Positions 31,772-38,639 of a DNA stretch of 45,401 bases are shown here, piece by piece. The position numbers and the translations under genes were made by a program. Numbering within the stretch: position 1 is the stretch's first letter; the number at the start of each line of letters is the position of its first letter. The stretch lies in the NCBI RefSeq assembly GCF_004138135.1, contig NZ_RYFD01000035.1:1-45401 (forward strand). The letters are read 5' to 3'. This DNA is from Candidatus Oscillochloris fontis. GTDB taxonomy: Bacteria > Chloroflexota > Chloroflexia > Chloroflexales > Chloroflexaceae. The notes beneath the pieces are model-generated. The model made no database searches. It was not told the origin of the DNA and worked only from the letters and a program-made list of their open reading frames with translations.

Positions 31772-32191
31772 TTAATGATAGACACTCATCCGTGAGGGGA
31801 AAGCGCTTGGCATTGGCACCGTCTGAAGCGCCGCAGTCACGATTGGCAACAATTCCTTGAAGTCAATTGGTTTGGCAGCGTAGTAACTCACCCCTAAATC
31901 GCGCATCTTCGCCCGCAGACCAGGCGTATCATAGGCGGTGAGGACAAGGATGGGCGTGGTGGGTCGAAAGGCATGCATGGCCCGTACAAGCGCACTCGCT
32001 GAGCCACTCCCTGCACCCGGATCAACAATCAAGAGATCGACATCACCGTGGGCACAAGCCAACCACGCCGCATTGGGCGAGGATGCGACCGTGACGGTAT
32101 AGTTCTCGCCAAGGAGTGTCTGGAGACCCCGCTGGGTGATCAGCGCCGCTGCCGGGTCATCGTCGCAGATTTGGATCTGCCTGGGTGGCAT
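31772..32191 (-). CDS. Stand-alone receiver-domain protein
   Basis: A 139-residue CheY-like protein without an output domain. It has the acidic cluster CDDDPA, phosphoacceptor Asp57 in LLIVDPGAG (DPG in place of the usual D.xMP), Thr in LVLTAYD and Lys in YYAAKPIDF. The start at 32191 follows GAAGGATT; two earlier ATG codons are less likely. It lies downstream of the histidine kinase gene in the same direction, so it may be an additional phosphate acceptor for that kinase. Confidence 0.85.
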   Translation of the reverse strand: MPPRQIQICDDDPAAALITQRGLQTLLGENYTVTVASSPNAAWLACAHGDVDLLIVDPGAGSGSASALVRAMHAFRPTTPILVLTAYDTPGLRAKMRDLGVSYYAAKPIDFKELLPIVTAALQTVPMPSAFPSRMSVYH

Positions 32192-32328
32192 GGCTGAATC
32201 CTTCATGCAGGTGGACAAAAGGTGTCCAAGCATTATCGTACCAGCCTGTACCGCTCTAGGGAGAGGGGAGGTGACAACTTTATGTGATAAAGCGATAACC
32301 GGGGAAAGGGGTATTTCTAGGGGTAGAA

Positions 32329-33747
32329 TCAGTCTTGGTTCGTGGGCAGGAGGATACTAAAGGTCGTTCCCTGGCATACTTCGCTCTCAAGCAGAATGCG
32401 CCCATTATGTTGGCTGATAATATGGGCACTGATCGCTAAGCCCAGCCCGGTGCCGTGGGTTTTGGTCGTATAGAACGGCTCAAAGAGGTGCGGACGGTGT
32501 TCAGGCGGGATGCCCACACCCGTATCGCAGATATCAATCTCGATAGTGGTTGGCGCTTCGTAGCGGGCCTGAAGCATGCGCGTGCGCACCCGTAGATCAC
32601 CACCATCAGGCATGGCATCGCAGGCATTCAGAATAATATTCAGAAACACCTGCCGCAGTTGGTCGGCATGGGCAATGATGACCGGAATATCGCTACTCAG
32701 CTCGGTCATCGTATTGATGTGACTGTGGCGTAGGTGGGTCTGCACCAACTCCAGTGTTTCGCGCAGCAGCACATTGATATTCGTGGCGGCCAGTTCCGCT
32801 CGCGCCGGGCGGTAGAAGTCGCGCATGCGGGTGATGATGCGCGCAATGCGCCCCAACTCCTGCTGTGCAATCGTGAGGAAGGCGCGTTCGGGGGCATCCG
32901 CACTCAGATCCTGTTCGACCAAATAGAGGCTATTGCGGGCCGCGTAGAGCGGGTTATTGATCTCGTGGGCGACCGAGGCTGAGAGTTCGCCCACGGCGGC
33001 GAGTTTCGCACTCTGGAGGAGTTGGGCTTGGGCGGTATTGAGGCGGGCTTCGGCCTCGGCGTGCAGCGATTGGGTAAGCGCGAGATCGCGTTGCAATGCC
33101 GCAGCCCGCGTGCGCTGGTTCAGTTCATCAATCGAGACCGCAGCTAGATCGGCAAGCGCCTGGATGAACGGGATGTCGCGGGGATGGTAGAGGTGCGCGT
33201 GGACACCACCATAGAGCACGATAGCCCCGAAGCGCTGGCTGTCCACCCGTAAAGGGGCGATCAGCGCACTCTGGGGCGGCCACTCGTGCATACTATTGCG
33301 TAGATCAGCGAGATGGTACGGATCGAGTTCATTGAGCGTCAGTTCCAACTCTGGGCCAACCAGCAGCATAGCGCGTGGTGCCAGGATTGCTTTTCCAGGA
33401 AGACCATGCAGAGGGTGGGTGATGATGGTGCAGGGGTTAGCACTGGCGCTAGCACGCAGAATGAGGGTATTGCGCTCATGATCGACCAAGAAGAGGTGGG
33501 TGGCACTCGTGCCGGGAAAGAGCGTGGCCGCCTCGCGAATGATCAGTTGTACCACTGTATCCACATCGCGGCTGTTGGGCAAGGCGGCAGAGAGCGAGAG
33601 AATGACACTCAAACGGGCATTCAGATTGATCGCCCGCGTCATCTGGAGGGCAGCCTCACGCTCTACCGTCTCGGCCTGAGCGTGAACTTCGCTCAGACGC
33701 TGTTCAAGTTCGGCGACGCGCTGTCGGAGATCTTCTAGCTCACCCAT
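32329..33747 (-). CDS. GAF-domain sensor histidine kinase (cytoplasmic)
   Basis: A 472-residue kinase without membrane spans. Residues 1-45 form a coiled coil, 45-210 a GAF domain (VVQLIIREAATLFPGTSATH...IAPLRVDSQRFGAIVLYGG), 210-250 a helical linker, then the H-box AVGELSASVAHEINNPL with phosphorylated His261, and the ATPase domain with N-box NACDAMPDGG, DTGVGIPPEHR and THGTGLGLAI. It resembles AtoS/NtrB-like kinases. The ATG at 33747 is chosen because the longer frame enters repeat R5. It is divergent from the RR-peptidase operon and parallel to the receiver protein, so it probably signals to both. Confidence 0.9.
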   Translation of the reverse strand: MGELEDLRQRVAELEQRLSEVHAQAETVEREAALQMTRAINLNARLSVILSLSAALPNSRDVDTVVQLIIREAATLFPGTSATHLFLVDHERNTLILRASASANPCTIITHPLHGLPGKAILAPRAMLLVGPELELTLNELDPYHLADLRNSMHEWPPQSALIAPLRVDSQRFGAIVLYGGVHAHLYHPRDIPFIQALADLAAVSIDELNQRTRAAALQRDLALTQSLHAEAEARLNTAQAQLLQSAKLAAVGELSASVAHEINNPLYAARNSLYLVEQDLSADAPERAFLTIAQQELGRIARIITRMRDFYRPARAELAATNINVLLRETLELVQTHLRHSHINTMTELSSDIPVIIAHADQLRQVFLNIILNACDAMPDGGDLRVRTRMLQARYEAPTTIEIDICDTGVGIPPEHRPHLFEPFYTTKTHGTGLGLAISAHIISQHNGRILLESEVCQGTTFSILLPTNQD

Positions 33748-33764
33748 AATTGCTCTTAACCTCA

Positions 33765-33912
33765 GGGCATGTGCAAAACTCTTGGGGCTGCACCCCAAAC
33801 CCCAATTTTTGTTGTGTGTTGGCGGCTTCGCTGCCAATACACAACAAAAAAAGATCTTCGGGGGCGGCTACGCCGACCCCAAACCCTTACCGGAGGTGAC
33901 TTTGCGCATGCC
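33765..33912. repeat. Family B three-hairpin element (R5)
   Basis: Between the divergent kinase and response regulator genes (gap 33748-34017). GGGCATGTGCAAA at the left is an inverted copy of TTTGCGCATGCC at the right. The central stem is GTTGTGTGTTGGCGGC paired with GCTGCCAATACACAAC. A 7-A run and hairpin 3 follow. It occupies most of the control region of both genes. Confidence 0.8.
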
Positions 33913-34017
33913 TTACTCTCAACCGGCTACGTTGACATCGTAAAGCCGTGCATGCTATGATGACCCTACCTAAACTATGCAACACTATAGTGCGTTTTTT
34001 CTTGGAGCGCAAACGGA

Positions 34018-34845
34018 ATGAGTGACTTGGCGAATATCTTGGTGGTTGATGATGAACAAAATATCCGGCTGACTCTGAGTGCCCTCCTACGCCGATCTGG
34101 ATATGCAATTACGACCGCATCGAATGGTGAGGAGGCAGTAGCACTCTTTAGTACGCATTCTTTTGATCTGATGCTGGTAGATCTTCAGATGCCGGGGATC
34201 AATGGTATTCAGGTTGTTGATGCGCTGCGTAGCCGGGGCCTCGATACGGAGGTGATTGTCCTTACCGGCCATGGTTCGCTTGAGTCGGCGATTGAGGGCA
34301 TCCATCATGGTATCTTCGATTATATGTTGAAGACGAGTGATCCGGCCCAGATTATGGAACGGGTGGCCGCCGCACTGGCTGAACGCCTCAAGCGACAACG
34401 CCAGAGTACCTTGATTAGTACGATTGGCCAGGCTGCAAAGGAACTGGTTGGTGATAGCGTACCCACTTTGCAATCCGATCTCTCTCCGATTGCGCCTCCG
34501 TCCACCCCTTCGACACCCGTCGCGGCGGGCCACGAGCGGGTGGTGATCATTGGTCAGTTGCAACTCGACACCTGGCACCAGACAGCAACGCTCAGTGAGC
34601 GCTCGCTCAATCTGACGCCTACTGAGTTTCGGCTCTTGCTCTGTTTGGCCGAACACTCCGGCCAGATGCTCTCCTATACCCAGTTGGTGCGCTGTGCCCA
34701 GGGCTATGAGACGAGTGAGTTGGAAGCGGGGGAACTGATCAAGCCGCATATCCACCATCTGCGCCAGAAGATTGAACCTGATCCTAGCACACCACGCTAC
34801 CTGCTCAATGTGCGCGGGAAAGGCTACATCCTCCAGATTGATTAA
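34018..34845 (+). CDS. OmpR-type response regulator of the peptidase operon
   Basis: A 275-residue regulator. Receiver domain 5-120: acidic pair in LVVDDEQ, Asp55 in LMLVDLQMPG, Thr in IVLTGHG, Lys105 in DYMLKTSD. A flexible Pro/Ser/Thr linker (140-175) joins a winged-helix domain (175-275) with NLTPTEFRLLLCLAEHSG and LLNVRGKGYILQ. GGAGCG precedes the ATG. The gene lies only 9 bp from the clan-CD peptidase gene, so it probably controls, and is co-transcribed with, that operon. The divergent kinase is its likely partner. Confidence 0.9.
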   Translation: MSDLANILVVDDEQNIRLTLSALLRRSGYAITTASNGEEAVALFSTHSFDLMLVDLQMPGINGIQVVDALRSRGLDTEVIVLTGHGSLESAIEGIHHGIFDYMLKTSDPAQIMERVAAALAERLKRQRQSTLISTIGQAAKELVGDSVPTLQSDLSPIAPPSTPSTPVAAGHERVVIIGQLQLDTWHQTATLSERSLNLTPTEFRLLLCLAEHSGQMLSYTQLVRCAQGYETSELEAGELIKPHIHHLRQKIEPDPSTPRYLLNVRGKGYILQID

Positions 34846-34854
34846 GGTTGAACT

Positions 34855-36903
34855 ATGGCTAGCGAACTGCTCTACTTCAATGGCGTGAACGGCAGCCGTG
34901 GGACCTATGGTCGTCAACCAATGACTGCGGATCAACTCTCCGCCCTGATCCGGGGTGAAGATCCAAAGCCCGAAAATCTTGACCCCGATTCTGAACAGCG
35001 TCAGGAATTGCAACGCCGGGCCACGCAGGTGCGCACCGGCAATTTTGGTGTCAAAGAGGGGGTTAACGAGCGTGACCTAGCCCAGACGGGGTGGGGGGTC
35101 ATCTTCCCGGCTGGCCCCCAGTCGGCCTCCATCCGCGAGGCGCTGAGTGAGTTGCTGGAATGGCGCAAAACCCAGGCCGGGGATCGCTATCGTGAGTGCA
35201 TCGGCCCAACCGGCTATCGCCCCAATGAGAGTAAGGCCGATTTCTTGCGCCGTCAGAGTACCGCCACCTCTGGGCCGGTTGACCCAGATAAGTTCCCCTA
35301 TTACCTGCTGCTCGTGGGTAGCCCTGAAGAGATCCCCTTCCGCTTTCAGTACCAGATTGATGTGCAATATGCGGTGGGGCGGATCTATTTCGAGACACTC
35401 GATGAGTATGCGCGTTATGCACGGAGTGTGGTGGCCTCGGAGCGTGGCGAGGTGAAGTTGCCCCGGAAGGCAGTCTTTTTTGGGGTGCGCAATTTTGACG
35501 ATGCGGCCACGACTCGTGCTGCCGATGAGTTGATCTTGCCACTTGCGCAGGATATTCGTAAGAATGAGCGCGCTGATGGCTGGAGCATCGAGACGATCAT
35601 TGGGGATGGGGCTAAGAAGGAGCGCCTGCGTGGTTTGTTAGGCGGCGAGGAGACTCCGGCGTTGCTCTTTACCGCCAGCCACGGGATGGAGTTTGATCCC
35701 GGTGACATCCATCAGATCCCGCACCAAGGGGCGATTCTGTGTCAAGATTGGCCGGGGCCGCGCCTGTGGCGTGGGCCAATCCCGCAGGAGTTCTACCTCG
35801 CGGGTGAGGATCTCGACTCGCGGGCGCGTCTGCTCGGTACGGTCGCCTTCTGTTTCGCCTGCTTTGGGGCCGGTACACCGCGTAACGATGATTTCCCGCA
35901 CCAGAAGGGTATGCAGAGCGCGATTGCGCCCCACTCCTTCCTCGCGCACCTGCCCCAGAAGATGCTTGGGCATCCCAATGGTGGTGCGCTGGCCGTGATT
36001 GGCCATGTGGAACGTGCATGGACCTTCTCGTTTAGTGATGCCCGTGGTGGCCGTCAGATCGAGACCTTCAGCAGCGCCATGCGCCGCATGATGCTCGATG
36101 GTGCGCCGGTGGGCTGGGCACTGGAGTTCTTCAACAATCGTTACGCCGAATTGGCCTCGGTGCTGACAGAAGATCTGGAGAATGCCCATTGGGGTGTGAG
36201 TGTTGATCCGTTTGAACTCTCCACCAAGTGGACCGAACATAACGACTCGCGTAGCTATGTGGTGATCGGCGACCCGGCGGTGCGTCTGCCCCTCGCCGAT
36301 GTTGGGGCACCGCCGAGTACTACCGAACGTACCACCATCTCGGTCGTCAGCGCTCCTACGTCCCCACCACCCCCGGTCGCTCCGGTTGCCCCGGTCGCTC
36401 CGGTTGCCCCAGTCGCTCCGAGTGTCCCCGGTATCCCCGGTCTAGGCACCCAGCCCATGATGCCCACCGGCATGCCCGATGGTGCGGGGGCCAGCTTTGG
36501 TCTGTTCGGTTCGGGCGACAAGAGTAGTGGCGAGAAGGGCGCGGTGAGTGAGGTGGTGCAGAAGTTGACCGCCTCGATCCAAGATTTTGCCGAGCGTATC
36601 GGCGAAACCCTCAAGCGCACGATTGAAGATGCGTCGCATCTTGAAGTTGAGACCTATGTCGCCGATGATCTCACCGCTATCAACTACCGCAATGGAGATT
36701 TCAATGGTGCCCATTTACGCGCCGTGACTCGGATGTCGCTCGATGGTGATACCCAGGTTGTGGTGCCGCGCCGCGAGGGCCAGATTGATGAGGAACTCTG
36801 GGCTATCCACCTGAGTATGGTGCAACAGGCTCAGGCCAATCGTGCCGAGATGATTCGTACCATCGCCAATGCTGCGGCAGGCTTGCTGGGGGCAATCAAG
36901 TAG
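34855..36903 (+). CDS. Clan-CD (caspase/gingipain-like) cysteine peptidase with C-terminal accessory domain
   Basis: A 682-residue protein with no signal peptide or membrane span. Residues 145-480 show the peptidase core: YLLLVGSPEEIP, then LLFTASHGMEF with the His-Gly pair (His276), then GTVAFCFACFGAG with the candidate nucleophile Cys336, then ALAVIGHVERAW and YVVIGDPAVRLP, an order seen in C25-like peptidases. A Pro/Val linker (503-525, VAP repeats) and a Gly/Pro stretch lead to a C-terminal domain (560-682). That domain is homologous to the whole of the small protein encoded at 37735-38073. I infer an intracellular, regulated processing protease. The substrate is unknown; the two downstream proteins are candidates. 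Confidence 0.7.
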   Translation: MASELLYFNGVNGSRGTYGRQPMTADQLSALIRGEDPKPENLDPDSEQRQELQRRATQVRTGNFGVKEGVNERDLAQTGWGVIFPAGPQSASIREALSELLEWRKTQAGDRYRECIGPTGYRPNESKADFLRRQSTATSGPVDPDKFPYYLLLVGSPEEIPFRFQYQIDVQYAVGRIYFETLDEYARYARSVVASERGEVKLPRKAVFFGVRNFDDAATTRAADELILPLAQDIRKNERADGWSIETIIGDGAKKERLRGLLGGEETPALLFTASHGMEFDPGDIHQIPHQGAILCQDWPGPRLWRGPIPQEFYLAGEDLDSRARLLGTVAFCFACFGAGTPRNDDFPHQKGMQSAIAPHSFLAHLPQKMLGHPNGGALAVIGHVERAWTFSFSDARGGRQIETFSSAMRRMMLDGAPVGWALEFFNNRYAELASVLTEDLENAHWGVSVDPFELSTKWTEHNDSRSYVVIGDPAVRLPLADVGAPPSTTERTTISVVSAPTSPPPPVAPVAPVAPVAPVAPSVPGIPGLGTQPMMPTGMPDGAGASFGLFGSGDKSSGEKGAVSEVVQKLTASIQDFAERIGETLKRTIEDASHLEVETYVADDLTAINYRNGDFNGAHLRAVTRMSLDGDTQVVVPRREGQIDEELWAIHLSMVQQAQANRAEMIRTIANAAAGLLGAIK

Positions 36904-36924
36904 ATCCGTGGTGGGACAATAACC

Positions 36925-37671
36925 ATGGCCATCTTCGAGGTGATCGATCCTGTCCTGGGGGCCACCACACCGCCCGGCCCATGGGTGACGCGGCCTGCGC
37001 CCCCCGTCTCATTTAGTGTCGCCGCTGCGCCTGAGGAGGCCGGGACGGTCTGGCGGGTCAATCTTCCCGCTGATCTCCAGGCGGCTCAGACGGTGCTCGA
37101 TGGTGCTGATCGCAGCCTGCATGCCCAGGAGGTGGCATTAAGTACCGCCACCGCCCGCATCCAGCATCTGGCGCGTGGTGGGGCGAGTTTCTCCACCCGT
37201 ATGCCCGCGCCGGAGGCGGAGTTGATGGGGTTGATGATGGAGGCCCGCGCCGCCCAGAGCGGGGCGTCTAGCTTTGGCCTGCGTGAATCAGTGACGGCGG
37301 GTTGGCAAGAGGCTGATCAGCGCTTTCAAGCCTTCTCCAACCAAATCCAAACCACGCTCACGACCTATGCGGTGGTCGAGACGACCATCGAACAGGTCGT
37401 GATCGGACGCTCACGGGTTGACCTAACCGGAGGGATTCAATCGCTCTTCCGTAACGACTTCCAACCCCATGAGATCGATCTTCATCGTAGAACGCTCAAT
37501 GTCGCCTTAGCCTCACGCGCTGCGCTGTTGCGTACCTTCACCACGGTGCTACGCGGAGCAACAATCGTGGCAACCATGTTCAGTTCGCCGGTGGGAGCAA
37601 TTACTGCGCTTCCCGCTGCTTGGAAATTTGTCGATCAGTTGCTCGATGATATGCGGGCAGCTACTGCCTAA
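36925..37671 (+). CDS. Uncharacterised helical protein with hydrophobic C-terminal segment
   Basis: I do not recognise this 248-residue protein. The first 45 residues are Pro-rich and probably extended. Residues 46-85 and 125-205 are predicted amphipathic helices (QADQRF, TIEQVV and LASRAALLRTF segments). Residues 208-233 form a hydrophobic stretch broken by SSPVG, which could make a membrane-inserting hairpin, followed by a short acidic/basic end. There is no signal peptide and no cysteine. It lies 21 bp after the peptidase gene and 63 bp before the next. Possibilities are a membrane-acting effector, a peptidase substrate, or a scaffold; sequence alone does not choose. Confidence 0.6.
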   Translation: MAIFEVIDPVLGATTPPGPWVTRPAPPVSFSVAAAPEEAGTVWRVNLPADLQAAQTVLDGADRSLHAQEVALSTATARIQHLARGGASFSTRMPAPEAELMGLMMEARAAQSGASSFGLRESVTAGWQEADQRFQAFSNQIQTTLTTYAVVETTIEQVVIGRSRVDLTGGIQSLFRNDFQPHEIDLHRRTLNVALASRAALLRTFTTVLRGATIVATMFSSPVGAITALPAAWKFVDQLLDDMRAATA

Positions 37672-37734
37672 GAGACACAGCCCCAAACCCCCACCGGGAG
37701 AAGTATCACCCCTACAACAAAGGAGCAATCGGTC

Positions 37735-38073
37735 ATGGCTACCGAACTTGAGAACTCGATCCGCACCGCTGCTGAGAAGGTTGCCCGCTATATTGAGGAC
37801 GCCGCTGAGATGGAAGTCAAGACCTACTATGTGTTGGTGTCGGCGCGTGAGATACCCAATTTAGAGACCGAGCGCCCCGGTGCATATACGGTAGTCAAGC
37901 TCGATGGCGATAGCAAGACGATTGTGCCCATGCGCGAGGCGCGTGAGGGTGGCCTGGAGATTGATGGCCCGCTCTTCGCCATTCATGAGCGCAATGTGAC
38001 TACGGCGACCGAGTACCGTGCGCGGGTGCTCAACTCGTTGGTGGGTTTGCTTCAGCAGCGGAGTGGCAGGTAG
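37735..38073 (+). CDS. Small protein homologous to the peptidase's C-terminal domain
   Basis: A 112-residue protein that aligns over its full length with residues about 570-682 of the upstream peptidase. Shared landmarks are an N-terminal amphipathic helix, RYIEDAAEMEVKTYYV against RTIEDASHLEVETYVA, KLDGDSKTIVPMRE against SLDGDTQVVVPRRE, LFAIHE against LWAIHL, and a closing helix with VGLL/AGLL. AAAGGAGCAATCGGTC before the ATG gives a strong ribosome site. The free-standing copy could compete with, or recruit, the peptidase by binding the same partner. I know no name for this domain. Confidence 0.7.
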   Translation: MATELENSIRTAAEKVARYIEDAAEMEVKTYYVLVSAREIPNLETERPGAYTVVKLDGDSKTIVPMREAREGGLEIDGPLFAIHERNVTTATEYRARVLNSLVGLLQQRSGR

Positions 38074-38076
38074 CCC

Positions 38077-38505
38077 ATGAGCAGCCCAGAACTACCGCCA
38101 CGGTTGCGCGAGATCGTCGAGGAGTTTCGGCAGTGCGACCGCGACGAGAAGTTGGAGCTGTTGCTGGAGTTTGCGGATCGCTTACCGCCACTGCCGGAGA
38201 TGCTTCAGGGCCATGCCCACATGCAGCAGGTTCACGAGTGCATGAGTCCGGTCTTTGTCTATGCAGAACGTGAAGGAACGGGGGTGCGCTTCTATGTGGA
38301 TGTGCCCCCCGAAGCCCCCACCACGCGGGGGTACGCGACTCTGCTGTCCGAGGGGCTGCATGGGGCAACGCCGGATCAGGTGGTGGCTGTCCCCGCTGAT
38401 TTCTTCTATGCGATGGGGTTGCAGCAGGTACTCAGCCCGCAGCGCCTGAATGGGATCAGCGCGATTCTGGCCTATATGAAGAGGCAGGTGTTGAAGCTAG
38501 GCTAG
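38077..38505 (+). CDS. SufE-like sulfur acceptor
   Basis: A 142-residue protein of normal SufE length. LREIVEEFRQCDRDEKLELL and LPEMLQG match the SufE N-terminus, Cys55 in QVHECMSPVFV is the sulfur-accepting cysteine (V.GC.S.V in the family), and LSPQRLNGISAILAYMKRQV is the typical end. SufE takes persulfide sulfur from SufS for Fe-S cluster assembly. The gene begins 3 bp after the preceding stop, so it is translated with the operon, though a functional tie to the peptidase is not obvious. No sufS or sufBCD is in the window. Confidence 0.88.
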   Translation: MSSPELPPRLREIVEEFRQCDRDEKLELLLEFADRLPPLPEMLQGHAHMQQVHECMSPVFVYAEREGTGVRFYVDVPPEAPTTRGYATLLSEGLHGATPDQVVAVPADFFYAMGLQQVLSPQRLNGISAILAYMKRQVLKLG

Positions 38506-38520
38506 TGGTACACCATATCA

Positions 38521-38616
38521 ACCGCAGAGGACACAGAGGTACGCAGAGGGATGGGTTTCTACAAACCCATAGATACCTACGGTTTTTCCTCTGCGCTCCT
38601 CTGCGTTCTCTGTGGT
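38521..38616. repeat. Long imperfect hairpin between convergent genes
   Basis: ACCGCAGAGGACACAGAGGT at the left is largely complementary to CCTCTGCGTTCTCTGTGGT at the right, enclosing a smaller hairpin (ATGGGTTT, loop CTAC, AAACCCAT). It lies between the sufE stop and the stop of the STAND-like gene and probably ends transcription from one or both. This is a different sequence family from the other repeats. Confidence 0.7.
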
Positions 38617-38639
38617 CAAAAAACAGAGATCAATTGGGA

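Noticed and set aside
36925-37671. Bacterial gasdermin as the identity of the 248-residue protein
   Set aside because: The expected gasdermin beta-strand pattern and N-terminal cysteine are absent; the sequence looks mainly helical. Only the neighbourhood resembles gasdermin-protease loci.
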